A DNA stretch of 64,000 bases from Novosphingobium malaysiense. Lineage in GTDB: Bacteria; Pseudomonadota; Alphaproteobacteria; Sphingomonadales; Sphingomonadaceae. Made by a program: the position numbers and the translations under genes. Every line of letters begins with the position of its first letter. Position 1 is the first letter of the stretch. Positions 47,939 to 56,110 of this stretch are shown here, in pieces. The notes beneath the pieces are model-generated. The model was given only the letters and a program-made list of their open reading frames with translations. It had not been told where the DNA came from and did no database searches. The stretch covers positions 310,001 to 374,000 of the forward strand of contig NZ_JTDI01000007.1 of the NCBI RefSeq assembly GCF_000802225.1, in the 5' to 3' direction.

Positions 47939-49633
47939 TCAGATTTTCACGGCGCCGAACAGCTCAGCCTTGAGGGCCTTGCGGTCCGGTTTTCCGACCA
48001 TCGTCCGGGGCAGCGACGAACGCACAACGATCTGATCGACGCGTTCGTGCTTTCCGACGCGGGCATTGAACCATTCGGCAATTTCGTCCGTTCCAGCGCT
48101 GGCTGCGGGCTGGAGCACCACGTAGGCGCGCGGGCTTTCCCCGCGATAGGCATCGGGCACGCCGAGCACCATCGCTTCCCTGACGTCGGGATGTTCCAGC
48201 AGGACCGCTTCGACCTGGCTGGGAAAGACCTTGAACCCGCCCACCGCGATCATATCCTTGGCGCGGTCGACGATACGCACGTAGCCTTCCTCGTCGATCG
48301 TCGCGATATCACCCGTGCGCAGCCATCGTTTGCCGTTGCGCTCGACGAAAGCCGCGCGGTCCGCCTCCGGCCGGTTCCAGTAGCCGGCCATGACCTGGGG
48401 GCCCGACACTGCAAGCTCTCCCGCCTCGTCCGTCGGAGCATCCTTCCCGGGATCGTCCTTGTCGAGCAGGCGCAGGTCCGTACCCGGCAGCGGATGACCG
48501 ATCGAGCCGACCCGTTCGGGACCGTCGAACGGATTTGTCGCGACGACGCCTGCCGCTTCGGTAAGACCGTATCCTTCTACCAGCTTGGCGCCCGTCGATC
48601 TTTCGAAGTCGCTTTTGACTCCTGCGGGCAATGGCGCGCCGCCCGATATACACGTGAACAGATGGGAGAAATCGGTCCGGCTCACATGCGGATCGTCGAG
48701 CAGTGCCTGAAACATGGTCGGCACGCCCGGCATCGCCGTGGCCTTGACCCGCTCAAGGGTGGAGAGCGTCGCCGCTGGCCTGAACCGGGGAAGCATCGCG
48801 ATCATGCCGCCATTGCAGATCGTGCGATTCAGCACGCTGGAATTGGCGAAGACGTGAAAAAAGGGCAGCACGCCCATGATCACGTCGCGCGCATGCGCAT
48901 GAGGATCGATGCATTCGATCTGCCGCGCATTGGCCGTCAGGTTCTGATGGGTCAGCATCGCGCCCTTGGGTGTTCCGGTGGTCCCGCCGGTATATTGCAG
49001 CAGGGCCAGGTCAGTGAGCGGCTCGATGTCTACGGGATCGGGATCGTGGTCGGCCAGCGCTGTCGGCCACTCGATAACGTCGGCGCTCACCTGGACAGGC
49101 ACGGTTTCGTCACGGCGGAACACGCTGAGACCAAGCCTTTGCCAGAACGGCATCTGCGCTCCCAGGCGTGCGACCACCAGCAATTCCAGGTCCGATTCCC
49201 GCAGGACCCGTTCGGCGGTCGGCAGCAGCGAGGGCACGTCGAGCGTGACCAGCAGCCGCGTACCTGAGTCAGCAACCTGGACCTCCAGCTCTGATCGGGA
49301 ATAGAGCGGTGAGAAGTTGACCACCACGGCGCCGCACATCAACGCCCCGAAGTAGGCCGCGAGATAGGTAGGGACGTTTGGCAGGTAGAGCCCGACCCGG
49401 TCACCCTTGGCAATGCCGAACGACTGCAGACCCGCCGCAAATCGCCGCGCTTCGCGGTCGATTTGGCCATAGGTGTATGTACGCCCGAGAAAATCTGCCA
49501 GCACGCGCTCGCCATGACTGGCCACGCTGGCGGCAAACATGTCCGGCATCGCCAGAGGCGCAAATTCCCGCTCCCATGAGCTGGGATGAGCGTAGCTCAT
49601 GCGCCATGCGGCGGGGCCGTTCCTCTCGTCCAT
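47939..49633 (-). CDS. Long-chain fatty acid--CoA ligase (AMP-dependent synthetase)
   Basis: A 564-residue adenylate-forming enzyme activating fatty acids to acyl-CoA. The ATP loop is YTGGTTGTPKGAMLTH, then GYGLTEAAGV, GYWNRPEA, and the DRAKDMIAVGG hinge with the catalytic Lys in LPRTMVGKPDRKAL. The start is not sure: ATG 49633 is given, ATG 49600 (MSYAHPSSWERE) is as likely. It is transcribed alone, 110 bp downstream of trcR. Confidence 0.95.
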   Translation of the reverse strand: MDERNGPAAWRMSYAHPSSWEREFAPLAMPDMFAASVASHGERVLADFLGRTYTYGQIDREARRFAAGLQSFGIAKGDRVGLYLPNVPTYLAAYFGALMCGAVVVNFSPLYSRSELEVQVADSGTRLLVTLDVPSLLPTAERVLRESDLELLVVARLGAQMPFWQRLGLSVFRRDETVPVQVSADVIEWPTALADHDPDPVDIEPLTDLALLQYTGGTTGTPKGAMLTHQNLTANARQIECIDPHAHARDVIMGVLPFFHVFANSSVLNRTICNGGMIAMLPRFRPAATLSTLERVKATAMPGVPTMFQALLDDPHVSRTDFSHLFTCISGGAPLPAGVKSDFERSTGAKLVEGYGLTEAAGVVATNPFDGPERVGSIGHPLPGTDLRLLDKDDPGKDAPTDEAGELAVSGPQVMAGYWNRPEADRAAFVERNGKRWLRTGDIATIDEEGYVRIVDRAKDMIAVGGFKVFPSQVEAVLLEHPDVREAMVLGVPDAYRGESPRAYVVLQPAASAGTDEIAEWFNARVGKHERVDQIVVRSSLPRTMVGKPDRKALKAELFGAVKI

Positions 49634-49743
49634 GCGCGCGACATTGCGCCCAAGGCGGACGCCGGGCAAGCGACTTGTGTTCAGTTGTTAACTTTGCCGA
49701 CACCAGCAACGCATAAGCGCGGTAGCGATCGGTTTGAGCAGCG

Positions 49744-50451
49744 TTATTCCCCGCGCTCTTCCGCCGCCTCCGCAGCGCGCTTGGCCTCGAGCCAGGCGGC
49801 GGCTTCGGCCTCCTGCGCGGCTTCGCTGGCGGCCTTGGCGGCAGCCTCGCGCTCGGCGCGCAGTTCCTCGATCAGCGCCTCGCGATCGCCGACCAGGTTT
49901 TCATCGCCCGATACCTCGTCTTCAATACCGGCCTTCTTGGCGGCCTTGGCGACGATCGCGTCGAGTTCGCGCTGCGAGCACAGACCCAGCGTCACGGGAT
50001 CCTTCGGCGTGATGTTGGCGATGTTCCAGTGCGACCGGTCGCGGATCGCGCCGATGGTGTTGCGCGTGGTGCCGATCAACTTGCCGATCTGCGCGTCGGA
50101 GACTTCCGGATGGTTGCGCAGAATCCAGGCAATACCGTCCGGCTTGTCCTGGCGCTTGGAAACCGGCGTATAGCGCGGCCCCTTGGTACGGCTGACCGTC
50201 ACCGGCACCTTGTGCATCTTGAGCTTGTATTCCGGATCCTTCTGGCCCTTCTCGATCTCTTCCATCGTAAGCTCGCCAGCGCGCACGGGATCGCGGCCGG
50301 TATACTTGCTGGACGCGAGATCATCGGCCATGGCCTGGACTTCAAGCATGTGCAGACCACAGAATTCGGCGATCTGCTCAAAGGTCAGCGCGGTGTTGTC
50401 GACCAGCCAGGAGGCGGTCGCGTGCGGCATCAGCGGAGTGGGCTGGCTCAT
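49744..50451 (-). CDS. trcR: Cell cycle transcriptional regulator TrcR (DUF1013)
   Basis: A 235-residue DUF1013 protein. The N-terminal part has LMPHATASWLVDNTALTFEQIAEFCGLH; a helix-turn-helix-like region follows (AWILRNHPEVSDAQIGKLIGTTRNTIGAIRDR). The Ala/Glu-rich C-terminus is a coiled region. In Caulobacter-type alphaproteobacteria the family is an RNA polymerase-associated cell cycle regulator. ATG 50451 follows the terminator of the GST gene and thus has its own start. Confidence 0.9.
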   Translation of the reverse strand: MSQPTPLMPHATASWLVDNTALTFEQIAEFCGLHMLEVQAMADDLASSKYTGRDPVRAGELTMEEIEKGQKDPEYKLKMHKVPVTVSRTKGPRYTPVSKRQDKPDGIAWILRNHPEVSDAQIGKLIGTTRNTIGAIRDRSHWNIANITPKDPVTLGLCSQRELDAIVAKAAKKAGIEDEVSGDENLVGDREALIEELRAEREAAAKAASEAAQEAEAAAWLEAKRAAEAAEERGE

Positions 50452-50477
50452 TCTCTATCTCCGGCGGAAACAATAAG

Positions 50478-50498
50478 GGCCGCCCCTGCGGAGCGGCC
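50478..50498 (-). terminator. Hairpin terminator between GST and trcR
   Basis: On the minus strand GGCCGCTCC pairs with GGGGCGGCC (one G-T pair) around loop GCA, followed by CTTATTGTTT. The T-run is weak. It lies 84 bp after the GST stop. Confidence 0.55.
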
Positions 50499-50581
50499 GT
50501 TCGATGCCGATTTAGGGAAAGTTTCCGGATTCGGCAAGCAAAAGCCTTGATTCTTGCGAAGCGCCCAGCGGATTTCCCGGC

Positions 50582-51196
50582 TCAGTCCATGGAGACGTAT
50601 CTTGGCAGGCCCGACACACGGTTGAGCCAGCGGCATACGGCGGGATAGTCGTAAAGCCGGAATCCACCCGCTTCGCAGACGTGGGTATAGGGATAGAGGG
50701 ACAAGTCGGCGAGGGTGACGCTGTCGCCGACAAACCAATCGCGGGCCGAAAGGTGCTCGTCCATCACGGCCAGGGCAGCTTCCCCGCCCGCGCGCTTGGC
50801 CATGATCTGATCCCTCTGGAACGTCGATAGATTCGACTCGCCCACGAACATCAACCAGAAGCGCAAGGTCGCGATGTTGGGTTCATGATTGTACTGCTCG
50901 AAGAACATCCAGCGCAGCATATCGGCACGATCGAACGCCTCCGCCGGAATCAAAGGCGAACCTTCGGCGAGATACCAGCAGGCGGCATTGCTCTCGGGCA
51001 GAAACCGGTTGCCGATCTGCAGCACAGGAATGCGACCGTTGGCATTCACGTTCTGCAGGAATTCCGACGTGCGCGTCTCTCCGTTCATGATGTCGTACTG
51101 CACCCGCTGGATGCGCTTGCCCAGCAAGGCAGCGGTCAGCCGTATCTTGAAGCAGTTCCCGCTGCGCGGGTCTTCATGCAGGATCAGGTCGTCCAT
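50582..51196 (-). CDS. Glutathione S-transferase family protein
   Basis: A 204-residue GST. The N-terminal thioredoxin-like domain has SGNCFKIRLTAALLG (glutathione-site serine near residue 12) and IPVLQIGNRFLPESNA (SNA, the gamma-glutamyl contact). The C-terminal helical domain has DWFVGDSVTLADLSLY. ATG 51196 is used. It lies 24 bp after the quinone oxidoreductase, likely one operon. Confidence 0.93.
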   Translation of the reverse strand: MDDLILHEDPRSGNCFKIRLTAALLGKRIQRVQYDIMNGETRTSEFLQNVNANGRIPVLQIGNRFLPESNAACWYLAEGSPLIPAEAFDRADMLRWMFFEQYNHEPNIATLRFWLMFVGESNLSTFQRDQIMAKRAGGEAALAVMDEHLSARDWFVGDSVTLADLSLYPYTHVCEAGGFRLYDYPAVCRWLNRVSGLPRYVSMD

Positions 51197-51220
51197 GGTG
51201 ACGTCATCGCATGAGTGACG

Positions 51221-52222
51221 TCACACCTCCAGCACGATCTTGCCGATGTGGTCGCCGGCTTCCATGCGCGCATGCGCTGCCGAAGCGTCGGCCAGCGCAA
51301 AGCGCATGTCCATCACCGGCCGCAGGGCGCCCTCCACGGCAAGAGGCCAGACGTTGGCACGAATTTCCTGCGCAAGCAACGACTTGAATTCATCAGACCG
51401 AGGCCGAAGGGTGGAGCCGGTGAGCGTGTAGCGCCGACTCATGACCACAGCCATGTTGATCTCCGACTTGGCCCCTCCCTGCACGGCAATGGTGACATGA
51501 CGTCCATCCATGGCGAGGCACTTGAGGTTGCGCGCGACGTAGCTGCCCGCAACCATGTCGAGCACGAGATTGACACCGTTTCGGTCGGTGAGCCTTGCCA
51601 CTTCTTCCACGAAATCGGTCGACTTGTAGTCGATAGCGTGGGCCGCGCCGATCTCTAGCGCCCTGGCGCACTTTTCGGCAGAACCACAGGTAACGATTAC
51701 GCGCAGCCCGAATTGCTTGCCCAGCATGATCGCCATGGTCCCGATCCCGCTGGTGCCGCCGTGCACGAGGATGGTCTCGCCTTCGCGGGCATAGCCGCGC
51801 TCGAAGACATTGTGCCAGACCGTGAACAGCGTCTCGGGCAAGGCCGCCGCCATGTCGAGCGGCATGCCATCGGGAACCGACAGGCAATGCCCGGCCTTGG
51901 CCAGACAATACTGTGCATAACCTCCGCCGGAAACCAGGGCGCAGACGGCCTGGCCCACCTCGAGGTCGAGGACGCCCTCGCCCAGCGCCGCGACGGTGCC
52001 GGAGATCTCGAGGCCGGGGATTGGCGAGGCGCCCGGCGGCGGCGGATAGTTGCCCTTGCGCTGGACGACATCGGGCCGATTGACCCCGGCAAAGGCCACT
52101 TTGACAAGCACTTCTCCCGGGCCGGGCCTTGGGAGGTCCAGGGTAACGGGCTGAAGAACATCCGGGTCGCCGGGAGTCTCGAAGCCGATGGCGGTCATGG
52201 TCGCGGGAAGATTAGCCAACAT
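51221..52222 (-). CDS. NAD(P)H quinone oxidoreductase (PIG3/QOR family, zinc-free MDR)
   Basis: A 333-residue medium-chain dehydrogenase/reductase. NADPH loop is HGGTSGIGTMAIMLG; the GVNRPDVVQRKGNYPPPPGASPIPGLEISG block is PIG3-like. There are no structural-zinc cysteines, so it is of the quinone reductase branch. ATG 52222 (MLANLPATMTAIGF) is chosen over 52198 because relatives carry a similar short lead. It diverges from the DUF1192 gene. Confidence 0.93.
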   Translation of the reverse strand: MLANLPATMTAIGFETPGDPDVLQPVTLDLPRPGPGEVLVKVAFAGVNRPDVVQRKGNYPPPPGASPIPGLEISGTVAALGEGVLDLEVGQAVCALVSGGGYAQYCLAKAGHCLSVPDGMPLDMAAALPETLFTVWHNVFERGYAREGETILVHGGTSGIGTMAIMLGKQFGLRVIVTCGSAEKCARALEIGAAHAIDYKSTDFVEEVARLTDRNGVNLVLDMVAGSYVARNLKCLAMDGRHVTIAVQGGAKSEINMAVVMSRRYTLTGSTLRPRSDEFKSLLAQEIRANVWPLAVEGALRPVMDMRFALADASAAHARMEAGDHIGKIVLEV

Positions 52223-52310
52223 GATGTCACTGTTGCCACACAGTACCAGTGGAGGGGAACTCCTTTCCGGGCATTGACAGCAGAGAATTACAGTCCGATG
52301 CTGCAGTGCA

Positions 52311-52529
52311 ATGGACGAGGACGATCGACCGCGGCGGCGGTCGCCCGAGAATGATCTCGGTGCCGCCAGCCTTCTCGCCAGCGAAAGCCTGGAGCGCTAT
52401 TCGCTGGACGAACTGGATGCACGCATCGTCCTGCTCGAAGCCGAGATCGTCCGCATCAGAGAGCATCGAAGCAAGTCCTCCGCGCACATGGCGGCGGCCG
52501 AAGCTTTGTTCAGGCCGAAGACACCGTGA
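52311..52529 (+). CDS. DUF1192 domain-containing protein
   Basis: A 72-residue protein; the DUF1192 core is YSLDELDARIVLLEAEIVRIREH, a heptad-like coiled coil. Arg-rich N-terminus (DDRPRRRSPE). The family is small and alphaproteobacterial; function unknown. It stands 133 bp before clpA on the same strand. Confidence 0.85.
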   Translation: MDEDDRPRRRSPENDLGAASLLASESLERYSLDELDARIVLLEAEIVRIREHRSKSSAHMAAAEALFRPKTP

Positions 52530-52662
52530 TCCGGTCAAGGTTCGCCTCGTTGCCCTTAGCGGCACCTCGCATCCGCTCCGAGCGTTCCTATATAGTTCCT
52601 GCACCCTGCTCCGCCACACACTCCCGCAAGGAGAGTCCTCCCTCCCAATGAAAGTGTCCTAA

Positions 52663-55041
52663 ATGCCAAGTTTCGCGCAAAGCCTTGAAAAGACCCTGCA
52701 CTCGGCCCTGTCTCACGCGTCTGAACGGAGCCACGAGTATGCGACGCTCGAGCACCTGCTGCTCGCGCTGATCGACGATCCGGACGCAGCCCAGGTCATG
52801 CAGGCTTGCGGCGTGGACCTTGGCGATCTCGGCGACGTGGTACGCCAGTACCTCGACCAGGAATATCAGTCGCTCAAGACCGAGGAAAAGGGCGACCCCG
52901 CCCCGACCGCCGGCTTCCAGCGCGTGATCCAGCGCGCCATCCTGCACGTCCAGTCGTCCGGCAAGGACACCGTGACCGGCGCCAACGTCCTGGTCGCACT
53001 GTTCTCCGAACGCGATTCCTATGCCGTGTATTTCCTGCAGCAGCAGGACATGAGCCGGCTCGATGCCGTCAGCTACATCAGCCACGGTATCGGCAAGGGC
53101 GGCAAGCGTATCGAGGACCGCAGCCCCAAAGGCAACGACGACGGTGCCGCGCCGCAGGAAGACAAGGCCGAGGCGAAAAGCGCCGGCAACAAGAAAGATT
53201 CCGCGCTCGACCAGTTCTGCGTCAATCTCAACGAGAAGGCGCTGGCCGGCAAGGTCGACCCGCTTATCGGCCGCGGCCCCGAAGTGGACCGGACAATCCA
53301 GATCCTGTGCCGCCGTTCCAAGAACAACCCGCTCTACGTGGGCGATCCCGGCGTCGGCAAGACCGCCATCGCCGAGGGCCTGGCGCGCAAGATCGTCGAA
53401 GGCGAAGTGCCCGAAGTGCTGTCCGAGGCGGTGATCTACTCGCTCGACATGGGCAGCCTGCTTGCGGGCACGCGCTACCGCGGCGATTTCGAGGAACGCC
53501 TCAAGCAGGTCGTTTCCGAACTGGAAAAGATGCCGCACGCGATCCTGTTTATCGACGAGATCCACACTGTGATCGGCGCCGGCGCCACCAGCGGCGGGGC
53601 AATGGACGCCTCGAACCTGCTCAAGCCGGCGCTTTCGGGCGGCACGATCCGCTGCATCGGGTCGACCACCTACAAGGAATTCCGCAATCACTTCGAAAAG
53701 GACCGGGCCCTGCTGCGCCGATTCCAGAAGATCGACGTGAACGAGCCTACGGTCGAAGATACCGTCAAGATCCTTCGGGGCCTTCGCTCGGCCTTCGAGG
53801 AACATCACAAGGTCAAGTACACGACCGATGCGATCAAGACCGCCGTGGAGCTTTCGGCCCGGTACATCAACGACCGCAAGCTGCCCGACAAGGCGATCGA
53901 CGTGATCGATGAAGTGGGCGCCATGCAGATGTTGCTGCCGCCCAGCCGCCGCAAGAAGACGATCACAGCCCGCGAAATCGAGGCGGTGATCGCAACCATG
54001 GCGCGCATTCCGCCCAAGTCGGTCAGCAAGGACGACAAGAAGGCGCTCGAGAACCTCGAACGCGATCTGAAGCGCGTGGTCTTCGGCCAGGACAAGGCGA
54101 TCGAGGTTCTTTCGACCGCCATGAAGCTGAGCCGTGCAGGCCTGCGCGATCCGGACAAGCCGATCGGTTCGTTCCTGTTCTCCGGTCCGACCGGCGTCGG
54201 CAAGACCGAAGTCGCCAAGCAGCTGGCCTCGATCATGGGCATACCCATGCAGCGCTTCGACATGTCCGAATACATGGAGCGCCACTCGGTCAGCCGGCTG
54301 ATCGGCGCACCTCCGGGGTATGTCGGCTTCGATCAGGGCGGCCTGCTTACCGATGCCGTCGACCAGCAGCCGCATTGCGTCCTGCTGCTCGATGAAATCG
54401 AGAAGGCCCACCCGGACCTTTTCAACATCCTCCTGCAGGTGATGGACAACGGAAAGCTGACCGATCACCACGGCAAGACCGTCGATTTCCGCAACGTGGT
54501 GCTGATCATGACCACCAACGCGGGCGCTTCGGACATGGCGCGGCAAGGCATCGGTTTCGGCGACGTTTCCAAGGAAGACGCCGGCGACGAGGCGGTGAAG
54601 AAGATGTTCACCCCCGAGTTCCGCAACCGGCTCGATGCGATCGTGCCGTTCAGCTACCTCGCCAAGGAGACCATCAGCCGGGTCGTGGACAAGTTCATCC
54701 TCCAGCTCGAGCTGCAGCTGGCGGACCAAAACGTCCACATCCAGTTCGACTCCGATGCCCGTGCATGGCTGGGCGACCGCGGTTACGACCGCCTCTACGG
54801 CGCGCGCCCGATGGGTCGCGTGATCCAGGAGCGGGTCAAGCAGCCGCTGGCCGAGGAACTGCTGTTCGGCAAGCTGGCGCATGGCGGCGAAGTCCATGTC
54901 TCGGTCAAGGACGGCGGACTCAACTTCGAGCTGACGCCTTCCGCGCCGAAGGTGAGCAAGTCCAAGAAGCGCAAGGCCCCGGTCCGCAAGACTCCGGCGA
55001 AGAAGACCGGACCGCAGCCGGAGGAAAGCACCGACGACTGA
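52663..55041 (+). CDS. clpA: ATP-dependent Clp protease ATP-binding subunit ClpA
   Basis: A 792-residue AAA+ unfoldase partner of ClpP. The N-terminal Clp domain starts MPSFAQSLEKTLHSAL; D1 has GDPGVGKTAIAEG and LFIDEIHTVIGAG; D2 has GPTGVGKTEVAKQ and LLLDEIEKAH. The ClpP-binding loop IGL/IGF-like segment is RQGIGFGD. The C-terminal ~35 residues are a Lys/Pro-rich tail (KSKKRKAPVRKTPAKK) not found in E. coli ClpA. The start is ATG 52663 with a poor ribosome site. clpS is not adjacent. Confidence 0.97.
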   Translation: MPSFAQSLEKTLHSALSHASERSHEYATLEHLLLALIDDPDAAQVMQACGVDLGDLGDVVRQYLDQEYQSLKTEEKGDPAPTAGFQRVIQRAILHVQSSGKDTVTGANVLVALFSERDSYAVYFLQQQDMSRLDAVSYISHGIGKGGKRIEDRSPKGNDDGAAPQEDKAEAKSAGNKKDSALDQFCVNLNEKALAGKVDPLIGRGPEVDRTIQILCRRSKNNPLYVGDPGVGKTAIAEGLARKIVEGEVPEVLSEAVIYSLDMGSLLAGTRYRGDFEERLKQVVSELEKMPHAILFIDEIHTVIGAGATSGGAMDASNLLKPALSGGTIRCIGSTTYKEFRNHFEKDRALLRRFQKIDVNEPTVEDTVKILRGLRSAFEEHHKVKYTTDAIKTAVELSARYINDRKLPDKAIDVIDEVGAMQMLLPPSRRKKTITAREIEAVIATMARIPPKSVSKDDKKALENLERDLKRVVFGQDKAIEVLSTAMKLSRAGLRDPDKPIGSFLFSGPTGVGKTEVAKQLASIMGIPMQRFDMSEYMERHSVSRLIGAPPGYVGFDQGGLLTDAVDQQPHCVLLLDEIEKAHPDLFNILLQVMDNGKLTDHHGKTVDFRNVVLIMTTNAGASDMARQGIGFGDVSKEDAGDEAVKKMFTPEFRNRLDAIVPFSYLAKETISRVVDKFILQLELQLADQNVHIQFDSDARAWLGDRGYDRLYGARPMGRVIQERVKQPLAEELLFGKLAHGGEVHVSVKDGGLNFELTPSAPKVSKSKKRKAPVRKTPAKKTGPQPEESTDD

Positions 55042-55064
55042 GGCCAATGCCGATAACTGACATG

Positions 55065-55099
55065 ATGGGGTGGAACCTGACGGGTTCCGCCCCATTTTT
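55065..55099 (+). terminator. Rho-independent terminator after clpA, touching the next gene start
   Basis: ATGGGGTGGAACC pairs with GGTTCCGCCCCAT (one G-T pair) around loop TGACG, followed by TTTTT. The T-run ends only 6-7 bp before the ATG of the exonuclease gene, so the hairpin takes the place of its ribosome site. Confidence 0.85.
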
Positions 55100-55105
55100 G
55101 CTTGC

Positions 55106-56110
55106 ATGCCTCGCGATTTTTCCTGGATCCGACCCGAACCCTGGGGGATCCATGTCGTTCCCGCCGACTGCTGGATAGACCCGGCCCGGCCCGTCGACCG
55201 GGCGCTGATCACTCACGGCCATGCCGACCACGCGCGCGGCGGCCATGGCACGACCATGGCGACACGCGAAACGCTCGCGATCATGAAATTGCGCTACGCT
55301 ACCGACGATGGAGCAGTGCCGGTCGCCTACGGGGAAACTCTCACCCTTCCCGGCGCCGTGTCGGCCACCTGGATCCCCGCCGGCCACGTATTGGGGTCGG
55401 CCCAGATCCTGCTTGAACATGCCGGCGAGCGGATTGTCGTGACGGGCGATTTCAAGCGGCGGCCCGATCCCACTTGCGCCGCATTCGAGGTCACCCCCTG
55501 CGATATCCTTGTCACCGAGGCCACATTTGGCCTTCCCGTCTTCCGGCATCCGCCCGCTGAACGGGAAATCTGCAAGCTTCTCTCGGTCCTGGCCGCCAAT
55601 CCGGAACGCTGCGTCCTTGTCGGCGCCTATGCATTGGGCAAGGCCCAGCGCCTGATCGCGGAACTGCGCCAGGCAGGGCACCACGACGTGATCTGGCTGC
55701 ACGGTGCAATGGAGAAGATGTGCCGGCTCTACGAAGAGCACGGGGTGAATCTCGGCGAACTCGGTCTGGTTTCGGACGCAAACAAGGAGCAATTGCGCGG
55801 GAGCGTGGTCGTGGCACCTCCGTCCGCCTTGAACGACCGCTGGAGCCGTCGCCTGCCCGATCCGGTCACCGCCATGGCGTCCGGCTGGATGCGCGTGCGG
55901 CAGCGGGCCCGCCAGCGCATGGTCGAACTGCCGCTCGTTATTTCCGACCATGCCGACTGGGACGAACTGACGCAGACCGTCGTCGATATCGACCCGAGCG
56001 AAACCTGGATCACGCACGGGCGGGAAGAGGCCATGTTGCGCTGGTGCCAGCTCAACCAGCGACGGGCCAGGGCCCTTGCCCTGGTGGGGTACGAGGACGA
56101 GGACGACTGA
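55106..56110 (+). CDS. Ligase-associated DNA exonuclease (MBL fold)
   Basis: A 334-residue metallo-beta-lactamase fold nuclease of the family found beside bacterial ATP-dependent ligases. The metal motif is THGHADHARGG (HxHxDH). The other ligands are likely in PAGHVLGSAQ, VTGDFKRRP and ISDHADWDE, the beta-CASP-type arrangement. ATG 55106 is used because family homology starts at MPRDFSWIRPEPWG. It is coupled to the ligase by TGATG. Confidence 0.93.
   Translation: MPRDFSWIRPEPWGIHVVPADCWIDPARPVDRALITHGHADHARGGHGTTMATRETLAIMKLRYATDDGAVPVAYGETLTLPGAVSATWIPAGHVLGSAQILLEHAGERIVVTGDFKRRPDPTCAAFEVTPCDILVTEATFGLPVFRHPPAEREICKLLSVLAANPERCVLVGAYALGKAQRLIAELRQAGHHDVIWLHGAMEKMCRLYEEHGVNLGELGLVSDANKEQLRGSVVVAPPSALNDRWSRRLPDPVTAMASGWMRVRQRARQRMVELPLVISDHADWDELTQTVVDIDPSETWITHGREEAMLRWCQLNQRRARALALVGYEDEDD

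Noticed and set aside
52588-55212. 874-codon frame antisense to clpA
   Set aside because: Long frames on the opposite strand are common in GC-rich genes; it covers ClpA exactly and shows no domain.
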